From positions 1-64,000 of the forward strand of contig JHWZ01000014.1 in assembly GCA_000687695.1 (NCBI GenBank): a DNA stretch of 64,000 nucleotides, read 5' to 3'. Origin of the DNA: Lachnospiraceae bacterium P6B14 (GTDB taxonomy: Bacteria; Bacillota; Clostridia; Lachnospirales; Lachnospiraceae). The position numbers were made by a program, and so were the translations under genes. Under the pieces are notes generated by a model. The model was not told where the DNA came from. It ran no database searches and worked only from the letters and a program-made list of their open reading frames with translations. Shown in pieces: positions 16,692 through 25,891 of the stretch. How positions within the stretch are numbered: the first letter of the stretch is position 1; the number at the start of each line of letters is the position of its first letter.

Positions 16692-17275
16692 GACGCTTCC
16701 TCCTTAACTTCCTTCATGGATCTGCGCAGGCACTTGAGGTTGCCCTCGATGACCTGCGGCTTTTTTGCAAACTTATGTGAGTACGATGCCTCCATATCCT
16801 TCAGGAACGAATCCTTCTCCACGCATCCGCTGACGGCGACTACCGCTGCGAGCATAGGCGTGTTCGGAAAGTATTTTCCGAGGCAGTCAATGGATATCTT
16901 CCTGGCGTCTATCGTACATACCCTGCCGGTGTAACCCTTCAGATGGGGACGGATCTCGGCAGGATCCTTCTCCGTATTCACTATGATAGCCCCGTCAGGG
17001 CTAAGACCTGCGGTCACATCCACACTCTCAAGGAGTGTCTCATCCACCACCACAACATAGTCCGGATCATAAATGTTTGAATGGATGTTGCAGCGTTCCT
17101 TTGAAATCCTGTTGTACGCCGTTATCGGTGCTCCCGATCTCTCCGGTCCGTACTCGGGAAATGACTGCACATACTGTCCTGCCGAAAAAGCAGCATCAGC
17201 CAGAAGCTGACTTGCAGTCTTCGCCCCCTGGCCACCTCTTCCGTGCCAGCGGATTTCGATCATGTCGTCGTTCAT
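16688..17275 (-). CDS. porC: Pyruvate:ferredoxin oxidoreductase, gamma subunit
   Basis: Gamma subunit of 195 residues with the family opening EIRWHGRGGQGAKTASQLLA and QSFPEYGPERSGAPITAYNR, and TLLESVDVTAGLSPDGAIIVN in the middle. It is the first gene of the por operon, with AAGGAGAG before the ATG. The promoter (17326-17354) sits on the far side of a terminator hairpin; transcription should start inside that hairpin. Confidence 0.93.
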   Translation of the reverse strand: MNDDMIEIRWHGRGGQGAKTASQLLADAAFSAGQYVQSFPEYGPERSGAPITAYNRISKERCNIHSNIYDPDYVVVVDETLLESVDVTAGLSPDGAIIVNTEKDPAEIRPHLKGYTGRVCTIDARKISIDCLGKYFPNTPMLAAVVAVSGCVEKDSFLKDMEASYSHKFAKKPQVIEGNLKCLRRSMKEVKEEAS

Positions 17276-17289
17276 TTCTTTCTCTCCTT

Positions 17290-17325
17290 CTAAAAAAACC
17301 GTCTGTACATAGATGTACAGACGGT
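17290..17325 (-). terminator. Terminator of the partner-switching operon
   Basis: A perfect 13-bp stem, ACCGTCTGTACAT-AG-ATGTACAGACGGT (17298-17325), followed on the minus strand by TTTTTTT. It ends the operon whose last gene, the STAS protein, stops at 17379, and lies only 20 bases before the porC start. Confidence 0.9.
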
Positions 17326-17354
17326 ATTATATCCTATTTAATGCAAAAATTCAA
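17326..17354 (-). promoter_or_regulatory. Promoter of the por operon, overlapping the upstream terminator
   Basis: Minus strand TTGAAT (17349-17354), 17-base spacer and perfect TATAAT (17326-17331). The -10 abuts the terminator stem, so the expected start near 17319 lies inside the hairpin. Only read-through RNA from upstream would contain both arms. Confidence 0.8.
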
Positions 17355-17378
17355 GGAAAACTTTATGGAATTGCCCGA

Positions 17379-17678
17379 TTATTCGATATTCAGGATGTCA
17401 GTGAAGCCCGTCACATCAAAGATTTCCATGATATCATCGGACGCGTTCTTAATGACCATATCTCCCTGAGAGTTCATAACCTTCTGTCCTGAAAGCAGAA
17501 CCCTGAGTCCTGCACTCGAAATATACTCAAGCTTTGTCATATCTACAACAAGTGATGTTACACCGCCAAGCTCGTTTTTAACAACATTCTCAAGTTCAGG
17601 AGCTGTTGTTGTGTCAAGGCGTCCCTCGAGAGCCAGTGTAAGATCGTTTCCATTCTTCTCTTTTGTAATGTTCAACAT
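17379..17678 (-). CDS. STAS-domain anti-sigma factor antagonist
   Basis: Protein of 99 residues, a single STAS domain of the SpoIIAA/RsbV type: LEGRLDTTTAPELE, the phosphorylation loop YISSAGLRVLLS with the target Ser, and EIFDVTGFTDIL at the end. In partner switching the dephosphorylated form binds the RsbW-type kinase. The start at 17678 has AAAGGAGG 9 bases upstream; the longer frame has none. It is last in the operon after the ATPase gene and also has its own promoter (17735) with a hairpin in the leader, which could give extra antagonist. Its partners are encoded immediately upstream. Confidence 0.92.
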   Translation of the reverse strand: MLNITKEKNGNDLTLALEGRLDTTTAPELENVVKNELGGVTSLVVDMTKLEYISSAGLRVLLSGQKVMNSQGDMVIKNASDDIMEIFDVTGFTDILNIE

Positions 17679-17707
17679 GGTTGATATCCTCCTTTTACTG
17701 CTGTCGT

Positions 17708-17763
17708 CACGCTTCGGCGTGTCTCTCAAAGACTACTATACCATATTTGTTCAACAAACGCAA
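17708..17763 (-). promoter_or_regulatory. Internal promoter and leader hairpin for the STAS gene
   Basis: Minus strand TTGCGT (17758-17763), 17-base spacer with TGG extension, TATAGT (17735-17740). A tight CACGC-TTCG-GCGTG hairpin follows at 17708-17721. It lies in the gap after the ATPase gene. Confidence 0.6.
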
Positions 17764-17770
17764 ATCATTT

Positions 17771-18175
17771 TTACAATTTTTTTACTATCGTAAATATGTT
17801 TTTATTATCCTCACGTTTGTAGCTCACATCGTCCATGCTCTTTTTCACCATGAATATACCCAGACCGCCTATCGGCCTGTCCTCGGCGGAGAGCGTGATA
17901 TCCGGATCCTCCTTTGCCAAAGGATCATAAGGCGTACCCTCATCGATAAAGGTTATCTGCGCCTGCTCGGGGGTTATATCGAATTGGAGCACTGCCCCTC
18001 CGGCACCCTCTTCGCCGTACGCATAATGGGCGATGTTTACAAAAATCTCCTCAACGGCGATATCAAGTGATATCTGGGTTTTCATCGGACAGTCGCAAGC
18101 CTCGAGCTCCGCGTCCATAAACGCGAGTACCTCATTCAGGTTTTCGACCTTTGCGTCGATCTTCAGTTCTTTCAT
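17771..18175 (-). CDS. RsbW/SpoIIAB-type ATP-binding protein
   Basis: Single-domain GHKL kinase of 134 residues of the RsbW class. The N box is AVEEIFVNIAHYAY (about 43-56), the G1 box FIDEGTPYDPL and the G2 box RPIGGLGIFMVKK. Such proteins phosphorylate a STAS antagonist and bind a client, classically a sigma factor. Here the likely partners are the STAS protein just downstream and the PP2C phosphatase just upstream. No sigma factor gene is in the operon, so the client is unknown. It follows the phosphatase gene by 10 bases. Confidence 0.92.
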   Translation of the reverse strand: MKELKIDAKVENLNEVLAFMDAELEACDCPMKTQISLDIAVEEIFVNIAHYAYGEEGAGGAVLQFDITPEQAQITFIDEGTPYDPLAKEDPDITLSAEDRPIGGLGIFMVKKSMDDVSYKREDNKNIFTIVKKL

Positions 18176-18185
18176 ATTCTCCCCC

Positions 18186-20339
18186 TTAGTTTTCTTTTCC
18201 GTAGTATGTGAACGCCATCATAGTCAGGTCGTCAAACTGCGGAGCCTCGGCTACAAACTCTTCGATACTGTTTACAACATTACCGAGAAGCTCTTCGGGC
18301 TTTGCATCCGGATTTATATTCAGCGCATCCGTAAGTCTCTCCTCACCGAAAAGCTCATTGTTAGCGTCGGTAGCCTCCGTAACACCGTCCGTGTATACGT
18401 AAAGTGTATCTCCCGGAACAACCTCGAACTCATGCTCCTTGAACGGAAGACCTTCCATCGTGGCTACCGCCGGTGAGTGACGATATTTGATCAGCTCGAA
18501 GTTTCCATCCTTGTGACGAAGAGCAGGATGCTCATGTCCGGCGTTTGCCGCGAGTCCCTTCCCTGTATTCAGATCTATGATCGCAAGCCATACGGTTACG
18601 AAAAGCTCTGCCTCGTTACCCTCGCACATCTGATCATTTACATCCGAAAGGATCATCGCAGGCGAGCCACCCATCATGGCACGAGTCTTGATAGACGTCT
18701 TCGCTTTCGCCATAAACAGCGCTGCCGGCACTCCCTTCCCTGATACATCAGCCATAACGAGCACTATATGATTATCATCCGTCAGGAAGAAATCATAGAA
18801 ATCTCCTCCGACTTCCTTCGCAGGCGTCATCGACGCATACAGATCAAACATCGGATTATCCTTGTAATCATCGAAGTTTGTCGGCACCATGCTGGCCTGG
18901 ATATTGGTTGCCAGTGACAACTCACTCGCTATCCTCTGCTCCTTCGCAGTAATATCCGTGATATCCTTGATGTACTGTTTCATACGCTCTGTCAGTGACG
19001 AGAACGACTCAGCCAGCACCTGAATCTCATCTCCGGTATCAACATCCCACTCGAAATCGAGGTTTTCTCCCTTTATTTCCTCGACCTTGGCAGTGAGCTC
19101 TACGACCTCTCGTACGAGAACCTTTGCTGCCTTTTTCGATACAAAGAATGAAAGCACATACAGGATGATAAATACAACTACCATCGCGATCAGCACCATA
19201 CGGATCTGTCCGTTTGAGTCCTCGACCGCACGATCACTTGATTCCTCCAAAGACTTCAAAAGACTGTTCGTCGGCGCCTGCACCTCTGACTCGGGAATGA
19301 TCGTAAAGAACGTCCATCCGACAGTCTCAAGCGGAGAATACGCAACACAGCTGTCCACTCCGTCCAGGTTCAGTACCGCGATTCCTCTCTCGCCCTTCAC
19401 AGCCTTTGTGACCAGCTCTGCCAGATCTTTTTGATCGCTCTGTCTCAAATCCGTGATCTTTTCCAGATCGCAGGAGAATGTTTCCCCGCCACCTGATGAG
19501 AAAATGACCTTCCCCTCACCGTCGATCATACATGCATAACCGTTTTTACCTACTCGGGTTTCCAAAACGGCTTTCTCAAGCTCGGTAAGATACATTCCCG
19601 CACCGGCAACACCCATGAACTCTTTGCCTTTGTAGAACGGGACACCGCACATGATCCCGACGCCCGATGTATGAGCGTCACGTGACAGAGATGTAAAGAA
19701 CGGTGCCTGTTTTTCACTCGCTCCTATGTACCACGGTCTGGTATCAGCCTCGTAAGGCATTATATTTCCGTCTTCATCAAACTTCTTTTCCGCAATATAA
19801 TCAGCCTGGATCATTATTCCGCTCTTTGCAGCGATATAATTTGACACCATGTTCGGATCATTTTTGTTTACGGAAAGCAACGTGTCCTGCGCGTTTGCGA
19901 GCAATCCGAGTTCATTTTTTACATCCGCGCTCTCTGTATCTGTTTTCTCGGAAAAAAGCAGCTGAACGGAAAGTTTGCCTTTGTTTTTCGCATCCGGAAG
20001 AGGCACACTTCTTTCATAGTAATCATCAGCGTTGTCATACATATTCGATACGGTGTCGGCCACTGTCTTAACGCTGATCTGGAACTTCTTTAAAGCATTG
20101 TCGGCGCTATCCGCCTTTGCCTGTGCGGACTGCTGCAGACTCTCCTCTATCTGTCTTCTCATCGTCTCGGATGAGATCACCTCGGCATCCTGTCCCGCCT
20201 TCTCACTGGACTCGATAAATGTCGATCTGAGTCCGAAAATAGTGATGAACATGACGATGGCAACGATAACCAGTGCCGACTCGGTCATGACTATCGCAAC
20301 CCGGGAGATTTTTTCACGTAACGAACGACGTTTTTTCAT
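18186..20339 (-). CDS. Sensor PP2C phosphatase (Cache-HAMP-SpoIIE)
   Basis: Membrane phosphatase of 717 residues of the RsbU/SpoIIE type. Order: TM1 (about 15-36); an extracellular dCache-like sensor (about 45-350, with DTRPWYIGASEKQAPFF and GNGYACMI-like VGKNGYACMID); TM2 (MVLIAMVVVFIILYVLSFFV, about 378-398); HAMP (about 400-455) and a short coiled coil; then the PP2C domain (about 490-715). Metal-binding Asp motifs EVGGDFYDFF, MADVSGKGVPAALF and YTDGVTEATD are intact. It should dephosphorylate the STAS protein in response to an external ligand. The gene lies 21 bases after the acetyltransferase gene. Confidence 0.93.
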   Translation of the reverse strand: MKKRRSLREKISRVAIVMTESALVIVAIVMFITIFGLRSTFIESSEKAGQDAEVISSETMRRQIEESLQQSAQAKADSADNALKKFQISVKTVADTVSNMYDNADDYYERSVPLPDAKNKGKLSVQLLFSEKTDTESADVKNELGLLANAQDTLLSVNKNDPNMVSNYIAAKSGIMIQADYIAEKKFDEDGNIMPYEADTRPWYIGASEKQAPFFTSLSRDAHTSGVGIMCGVPFYKGKEFMGVAGAGMYLTELEKAVLETRVGKNGYACMIDGEGKVIFSSGGGETFSCDLEKITDLRQSDQKDLAELVTKAVKGERGIAVLNLDGVDSCVAYSPLETVGWTFFTIIPESEVQAPTNSLLKSLEESSDRAVEDSNGQIRMVLIAMVVVFIILYVLSFFVSKKAAKVLVREVVELTAKVEEIKGENLDFEWDVDTGDEIQVLAESFSSLTERMKQYIKDITDITAKEQRIASELSLATNIQASMVPTNFDDYKDNPMFDLYASMTPAKEVGGDFYDFFLTDDNHIVLVMADVSGKGVPAALFMAKAKTSIKTRAMMGGSPAMILSDVNDQMCEGNEAELFVTVWLAIIDLNTGKGLAANAGHEHPALRHKDGNFELIKYRHSPAVATMEGLPFKEHEFEVVPGDTLYVYTDGVTEATDANNELFGEERLTDALNINPDAKPEELLGNVVNSIEEFVAEAPQFDDLTMMAFTYYGKEN

Positions 20340-20360
20340 TTGCTGTCCCCTTTCATTCTT

Positions 20361-21431
20361 TTAATTATTTACATGCCTGTTTTTGTAGAATTCCTGAATA
20401 TACTCCCTGATCTCGGCAAAGGAATCAGTCAGAACATAATCCTCCATACACAGGTTCCAATCATCTACCCACTGCATATAAAGCTGCTCCCTTTTTCCGC
20501 AGACCGGTTTAAATCCGGTAAAGAAATATCCGGCTTTTTTTAACTCCTCATAGTTTTTAAGAATAGTCGGCGTATCATCATACAAAGCGATCTGTATACT
20601 GTAATACCCTTTTCCGCGATAGGTCTTTACAAGCTCGGTCATTTTTTCTGCCAGGTCAAGGCCTTCGTTTATCACCAACACCTCGATAAACTCCTGCGAC
20701 TCGTCGACCTTGATCCTGTATTCACCCTCGGCAGGCAGCGTATCAGTCACCTCACCAGACGTGCGTATCTCGCATAATACACCTATCCTGTCATATATCT
20801 TTTTCCCGAACGGAGCCAACTCCTCCGGAAGATATATAACACCTGCTTCGCGTTTTTTAACAGGCTCTATCATGATACCCTCGGAATGCTTGTCACAGTG
20901 TCCCTTCGGGTAACTGTTTTTCATTTTTTCGGTCAAAAATCTTCCCAAACGGAATCCCACCGGGAACATCCCTCTTTTCTCACATGTCCCCTGAGTAAAG
21001 GAATGGAATGTGACCGCATGAACAAAAATCGACGGGATATCCATCGCCTCCAGAATATCGTAGGTATAGTTGACCAGCGCTATGGACAACCCGTATCCGC
21101 GATACTCCTTGGCAAGAATCTGCGACGCAGGCTCAACACACTCATCGATTTCCGAAAAATGCGTAAAAATCTCCATTCCGGCGATCTCTCCGTCTGCCTC
21201 TCCGACAAAAAAGTCATAGTCTCCCGACTTCGCATGCTCCCTGATCCATGCCTCGTCATAGAAGTAAGGTTTAAAATAACTGTCACCATACTCCGCACGG
21301 ATGCATGCCATCATGCCTTTCTCGTCACCGTCTTTAAACGGTCGAAGAATAAACTCCTTCTCGACGCCGGTCTTTGAGTTTTTCAGCATGACGCTGACCG
21401 GCTTTGCACCTGATGTTTCCTCTCTCCCCAT
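20361..21431 (-). CDS. GNAT family acetyltransferase with C-terminal extension
   Basis: Protein of 356 residues. The first 170 residues are a GNAT fold: FILRPFKDGDEKGMMACIRA, VGEADGEIAGMEIF, and the acetyl-CoA loop LAKEYRGYGLSIALVNYTYD. A second domain (about 200-340) has weak GNAT-like character (MTELVKTYRGKGYYSIQIAL, LKKAGYFFTGFKPVCGKREQ), so this may be a tandem GNAT. The substrate is unknown. It lies between the MATE-ATPase fusion (15 bases upstream) and the phosphatase, so it is built into the partner-switching operon. No signal peptide. Confidence 0.85.
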   Translation of the reverse strand: MGREETSGAKPVSVMLKNSKTGVEKEFILRPFKDGDEKGMMACIRAEYGDSYFKPYFYDEAWIREHAKSGDYDFFVGEADGEIAGMEIFTHFSEIDECVEPASQILAKEYRGYGLSIALVNYTYDILEAMDIPSIFVHAVTFHSFTQGTCEKRGMFPVGFRLGRFLTEKMKNSYPKGHCDKHSEGIMIEPVKKREAGVIYLPEELAPFGKKIYDRIGVLCEIRTSGEVTDTLPAEGEYRIKVDESQEFIEVLVINEGLDLAEKMTELVKTYRGKGYYSIQIALYDDTPTILKNYEELKKAGYFFTGFKPVCGKREQLYMQWVDDWNLCMEDYVLTDSFAEIREYIQEFYKNRHVNN

Positions 21432-21446
21432 ATTTCTCCCTTTTTA

Positions 21447-23240
21447 TCACAGCTCGACGATCAGGTTGTTCACACCCAGTGTTCTTTTAAACGTGATCAT
21501 CTTTGCTTTATTGTTTATCAGACGAATTCCCAGTGATTCATCTTCTAAAAGTTCCTCCGGTGTCATCTTTTCTATCTTGTCACGATACCATTTGATCGGA
21601 TCAAAAATAGGTCCTCCGCATCGGATACGTAAAACGATCCCCTGTTCATCCACCATCATTCTGACGTCAGCGAATTTTTTCTCATCCTCACCGAGACATC
21701 TCTCGTTCATGATGACCAAAAGCTCCTCCAGCGCGAGCGGAAGGCTCATGGCAAATCTCGGATCGATATCGTTCTTTTCACAGAACTCCTCCATCATCAT
21801 CGAAGCGGATACAGCTCCCTCTTTGTTACCGCGCACGGAGAACGAGTATATGTTTTCTCCCTCTTTTTCCACCTGCTTCAAAAGAAGAAGTCCCTTTAAC
21901 TCAGGTTTTCGTTTTCGCTTTCTCGCCGATACCGCGAACATGCATCCCACACAGGCGAACTCGGCGATAGGAAATGCTGCCATATACCACTTTCCGAGTC
22001 CCGTAACAAAGAATAACGAAGCAAAAAGAACGACCAGCAAAAATGCCCTCAAAAATGTAAGTAGCAGCGCTATTTTATTCTCACCGATAGCCGTATAAAA
22101 ATAGATATATACATTTATGATCGCTGCCGGTATCAGACTGAATGCCGCCATCTGTATGGCAAACGCGGCGTCCGACAAAATATGACTGTCATGTATTCCG
22201 AAAAACTCAGCCAAAGGTTTTGCACATACTGCTATCCCTATAAACAATACTCCATGGATTATCAAAGAATATGAGCGCGTTCTCCTCATCAGAAGCCTGA
22301 TACTCACCAGATCACGTTCACCGTAAAACACGCCCGCAAGCGGAGCCACCGTCTGTCCGCATCCGAATACCGATGCAGACGTAAAGGAGATGATCGAACA
22401 TGCCACCGCAAAAGCACTGGCAGAATCCGCTCCGAGAAACCGCAAAACAAGGAAGTTCATAACGAGTGTCCTGAACATGTTGCAAAGGTTGTTAAGTCCC
22501 GAAGCACCTCCCGTAACACATACTGCCATCGTAAGAACTATAAAGCGCTTAAAACCGAATCTGCGCGGATGGATCTGAGCCTTTTTCCCGAAAAACAGGA
22601 TAAGCACCCCGATTATATCCGCTATCGCTGTACTGATCACCGTAGCCCACGCTACACCCATCATGCCCCATCCGTTCTCCAAAAACACTACCAGGAGCAC
22701 TACGTCTATCACACCCATCATAAGAAAAATAAGCATGGGCGTCTTTGCTCTTCCGTCGAGCCTGAGAAAGTTGAACGGAAAATACATTAAGGTCGTCAAA
22801 AATCCGAAGACCAGCATGAGCTCCGCATAACTTTTCATAAATGAAAACAGAGCCTCATCGCATCCCATGAGAAACATGAAAGGTTTGAGAAAAATAAGGA
22901 TCAAAGCCGAGATCACCGCAGGCATCAAAATCGATGCAATAAATGCGTAAGACTCATATTCTCCGACTTCCTTTTCTTCTCCCTTTCCCATGGATACGGA
23001 AGCTCTGGCACTCGCTCCGATGTTTATCAGACATCCGAACATTGCAAATAAAAATGTAAACGAACTGAGAAGATTCATCGCGGTCAGCGCCTGTTTTCCC
23101 AGATATCGTCCTGCCAAAAGCGTGTTGATAAACTGTACTGCCGTTGTCCCCAGTATAGCGAGGATGGTCGGCACCAGATACCGCTGCAATGTCTTCTTTA
23201 TGAAGTAATCATTTGTTGTGTGTTCTATATTCTCGTTCAT
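21447..23240 (-). CDS. MATE transporter fused to RsbW-type ATPase domain
   Basis: Membrane protein of 597 residues. Residues 1-455 form a 12-TM MATE/MviN-type exporter (FINTLLAGRYLGKQALTAMN, GCGQTVAPLAGVFYGERD). Residues about 470-597 form a GHKL ATPase domain of the anti-sigma kinase class: N box LALEELLVIMNE, G1 RCGGPIFDP, G2 ESLGIRLI. A MATE carrying a regulatory kinase domain is unusual in textbook systems. It is the first gene of the operon, directly after promoter 23262, and is followed by the acetyltransferase, phosphatase, RsbW-type and STAS genes. The STAS protein may therefore gate the transporter. This is inference from linkage. Confidence 0.88.
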   Translation of the reverse strand: MNENIEHTTNDYFIKKTLQRYLVPTILAILGTTAVQFINTLLAGRYLGKQALTAMNLLSSFTFLFAMFGCLINIGASARASVSMGKGEEKEVGEYESYAFIASILMPAVISALILIFLKPFMFLMGCDEALFSFMKSYAELMLVFGFLTTLMYFPFNFLRLDGRAKTPMLIFLMMGVIDVVLLVVFLENGWGMMGVAWATVISTAIADIIGVLILFFGKKAQIHPRRFGFKRFIVLTMAVCVTGGASGLNNLCNMFRTLVMNFLVLRFLGADSASAFAVACSIISFTSASVFGCGQTVAPLAGVFYGERDLVSIRLLMRRTRSYSLIIHGVLFIGIAVCAKPLAEFFGIHDSHILSDAAFAIQMAAFSLIPAAIINVYIYFYTAIGENKIALLLTFLRAFLLVVLFASLFFVTGLGKWYMAAFPIAEFACVGCMFAVSARKRKRKPELKGLLLLKQVEKEGENIYSFSVRGNKEGAVSASMMMEEFCEKNDIDPRFAMSLPLALEELLVIMNERCLGEDEKKFADVRMMVDEQGIVLRIRCGGPIFDPIKWYRDKIEKMTPEELLEDESLGIRLINNKAKMITFKRTLGVNNLIVEL

Positions 23241-23261
23241 TTAAGCCTCCAGACGAGAAAC

Positions 23262-23290
23262 ATTATACCACATAATTATGGTAAATTCAA
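23262..23290 (-). promoter_or_regulatory. Promoter of the partner-switching operon
   Basis: Minus strand TTGAAT (23285-23290), 17-base spacer and TATAAT (23262-23267), the same hexamers as the por promoter. The spacer contains the 10-bp palindrome CATAATTATG (23271-23280), a possible operator. GGAGG follows before the start at 23240. Confidence 0.8.
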
Positions 23291-23325
23291 CTCTTGCTTT
23301 TCTCGCCCGGTCATATTGGCCCGAT

Positions 23326-24099
23326 TTATGCCGAAATGGCATCCTTCATCTGTTTTACGTACTCCCCGACATGCGCGGGAGCCTCCTTTCCGTACTGTTT
23401 TAACAGCTTTATAATGGCTGAGCCCACTATGGCTCCATCCGATATATCCGCCATCTTTTTTGCCTGCTCCGGAGTGGATATGCCGAACCCGATCGCACAC
23501 GGGGTATCAGTGTTCTGTCTGACAACCTTGACTATCGAATCAAGGTCGGTCGTGATCTCGCTTCTGGTACCCGTCACTCCGAGACTCGATACTATGTACA
23601 GAAATCCTGTTGACTCCTTTGCTATCATCGCGATACGATCCTCCGATGTAGGAGCCACAAAAGAAATCAGATCCACGTCATGAGCCTCACATATCGAAAG
23701 AAACTCCTCCTTTTCCTCATACGGAAGGTCAGGCAGGATCAACCCGTCTATACCGATCTCCTCACATGTCGATATAAACTTCTCCGCACCGCCGGAAAAC
23801 ACCACATTAGCGTAGGTCATAAATACCATAGGGGTGTCTAAATCCTTACGAAGTCTTCTCACCATATCAAATATATGAGCCGGCTTCACTCCGCCGGTGA
23901 GAGCTCTCAGGTTTGCCTCCTGGATCACAGGTCCCTCCGCCGTCGGATCGGAAAACGGGATACCGAGCTCGATCAGGTCCGCGCCATTTTTCACGGCCTC
24001 CCTGACTACCTTTTCAGTCGTCTCTATATCAGGGTCACCACAGGTTATAAACGGGATAAATGCCTTCCCATCCTTAAAAGCATTTGCTATCTTACTCAT
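23326..24099 (-). CDS. trpA: Tryptophan synthase alpha chain
   Basis: Cytoplasmic aldolase subunit (257 residues) that cleaves indole-3-glycerol phosphate to indole and glyceraldehyde 3-phosphate. Family signatures: [16 protein letters not shown] (catalytic Glu near [13 protein letters not shown] with the second acid), VMFMTYAN-like [11 protein letters not shown] and [14 protein letters not shown]. The start at 24099 follows GGGAGG and overlaps the end of trpB by 8 bases; an upstream in-frame ATG lies deep inside trpB. Last gene of the trpDFBA operon. Confidence 0.95.
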   Translation of the reverse strand: MSKIANAFKDGKAFIPFITCGDPDIETTEKVVREAVKNGADLIELGIPFSDPTAEGPVIQEANLRALTGGVKPAHIFDMVRRLRKDLDTPMVFMTYANVVFSGGAEKFISTCEEIGIDGLILPDLPYEEKEEFLSICEAHDVDLISFVAPTSEDRIAMIAKESTGFLYIVSSLGVTGTRSEITTDLDSIVKVVRQNTDTPCAIGFGISTPEQAKKMADISDGAIVGSAIIKLLKQYGKEAPAHVGEYVKQMKDAISA

Positions 24100-25282
24100 G
24101 GATATCCTCCCCTCTGTATCTGGCGATGGCCGCACAGTCCTTGTCACCGCGTCCGGATACCGTTATAACTATGATCTTGTCTTTGTCCATCTGTGGCGCC
24201 AGCTTCATGGCGTACGCGATGGCATGCGAGCTCTCTATGGCAGGGATAATACCCTCCGTTCTCGATGTGTACTCAAATGCCTCCACAGCTTCGTCATCCG
24301 TGATCGGAACATATTTCGCTCTTCCGATATCATGCAGATGCGCGTGCTCAGGCCCGACACCCGGATAATCAAGTCCCGCGGAGATCGAGTAAACGGGAGC
24401 TATCTGTCCGTCATCATCCTGACAGAAATAAGACTTCATTCCATGAAAAATACCAAGTCGTCCGGTCGCAACGGTAGCCGCAGTCTCAAATGTATCCACA
24501 CCGCGTCCCGCTGCCTCACAACCGATCAGCTCCACTTCCTTATCTTCGATGAAATTGTAGAAGCTTCCAATGGCATTTGAGCCGCCGCCCACGCATGCCA
24601 TCACCACATCCGGAAGTCTTCCTTCCTTCTCGAGAATCTGCTCTTTAATTTCCTTCGAAATAACAGCCTGAAAATCTCTTACAATGGTCGGGAACGGATG
24701 CGGTCCCATAACCGATCCCAGACAGTAATGCGTATCCGAGATCCTCGATGTCCACTCTCTCATCGCCTCACTTACGGCATCCTTGAGTGTCGCAGTACCT
24801 GATGTTACCGGGATTACCTCGGCTCCTAAAAGTCTCATGCGATATACATTTAATGCCTGCCTTTTTGTATCCTCCTCACCCATGAAAACAACACACTCCA
24901 TTCCCATGAGTGCCGCCGCGGTAGCCGTAGCCACTCCATGCTGTCCGGCTCCTGTTTCGGCGATAAGTCTGGTCTTTCCCATCTTTTTAGCGAGGAGCGC
25001 CTGTCCGAGAACATTGTTTACCTTATGAGCTCCGGTGTGGTTTAAGTCCTCCCTTTTTAAATATATCTTTGCTCCGCCGAGATCCTCTGTCATCTTTTTT
25101 GCATAATAAAGACGCGAAGGGCGGTTGGCATACTCATTAAAAAGAGTACTTAATTCCTTCTGAAACTCAGGATCATTTTTATAGTGATCATATGCCTTTT
25201 CAAGCTCTATCACCGCATTCATAAGCGTCTCTGATATATACTGTCCTCCGTGTATACCGAAACGTCCTTTTGGATTTGTCAT
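24092..25282 (-). CDS. trpB: Tryptophan synthase beta chain
   Basis: PLP enzyme of 396 residues that condenses indole with serine. The PLP lysine lies in [15 protein letters not shown], and the phosphate-binding glycine loop is [25 protein letters not shown] is also diagnostic. Standard length for the TrpB1 type. Its ATG overlaps the trpF stop by 4 bases. It channels indole from TrpA. Confidence 0.96.
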   Translation of the reverse strand: MTNPKGRFGIHGGQYISETLMNAVIELEKAYDHYKNDPEFQKELSTLFNEYANRPSRLYYAKKMTEDLGGAKIYLKREDLNHTGAHKVNNVLGQALLAKKMGKTRLIAETGAGQHGVATATAAALMGMECVVFMGEEDTKRQALNVYRMRLLGAEVIPVTSGTATLKDAVSEAMREWTSRISDTHYCLGSVMGPHPFPTIVRDFQAVISKEIKEQILEKEGRLPDVVMACVGGGSNAIGSFYNFIEDKEVELIGCEAAGRGVDTFETAATVATGRLGIFHGMKSYFCQDDDGQIAPVYSISAGLDYPGVGPEHAHLHDIGRAKYVPITDDEAVEAFEYTSRTEGIIPAIESSHAIAYAMKLAPQMDKDKIIVITVSGRGDKDCAAIARYRGEDIHE

Positions 25283-25878
25283 TCTGATCTTCCTTTCCTG
25301 ATAAACTCTGCCATTTTTCCCATGTCTTTTTTTCCATCCGTCTCTATTCCGGAGCTGACATCCACTCCGTAAGGATGAAGCTTTTTTATTGCATCATATA
25401 CATTGTATGTGTCCAGTCCTCCGGCGAGAATATAATCTCTTTTTATTCCTGTTACAAGACTCCAGTCAAAACTCTCTCCGGCGCCCGTACCTGCGTCAAG
25501 CAACACCAAATCAGCATGAGAGTTTTCTGCTTTATTTATGTCTTCTTTTGATGTTATTTTAAACGCTTTAATAACAGGTTTTTTTGTGAGTGTTTTTATG
25601 GTCAAAACATCATCATCAGACTCATCACCATGGAGCTGGATCATATCGATAAGTCCTCTTGAACATATATATGAAATATAATTCACGGGCTCATCTACAA
25701 AAACACCCACAAGAGGAATCCCTTCTTTTAAGTTTTCTCTGAACGAAGGAAGTTCATCCGGGTCCACGCTTCTTTTAAATCCTTTGGAAAGTATAACTCC
25801 GATATAGTCAGGCGAAAGGCCTGAAGCATTTTTTACATCCTCGGGAGTCATCATCCCGCAAAGCTTGATCCGTGTCAT
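25279..25878 (-). CDS. trpF: Phosphoribosylanthranilate isomerase
   Basis: Isomerase of 199 residues with the TIM-barrel signatures: [14 protein letters not shown] (catalytic Cys), [39 protein letters not shown] (catalytic Asp) and [10 protein letters not shown]. Converts phosphoribosylanthranilate to the ribulose form. It lies 13 bases after trpD and overlaps trpB. It is a separate protein, not fused to TrpC. Confidence 0.95.
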   Translation of the reverse strand: MTRIKLCGMMTPEDVKNASGLSPDYIGVILSKGFKRSVDPDELPSFRENLKEGIPLVGVFVDEPVNYISYICSRGLIDMIQLHGDESDDDVLTIKTLTKKPVIKAFKITSKEDINKAENSHADLVLLDAGTGAGESFDWSLVTGIKRDYILAGGLDTYNVYDAIKKLHPYGVDVSSGIETDGKKDMGKMAEFIRKGRSE

Positions 25879-25891
25879 CTCATACCTCCGA

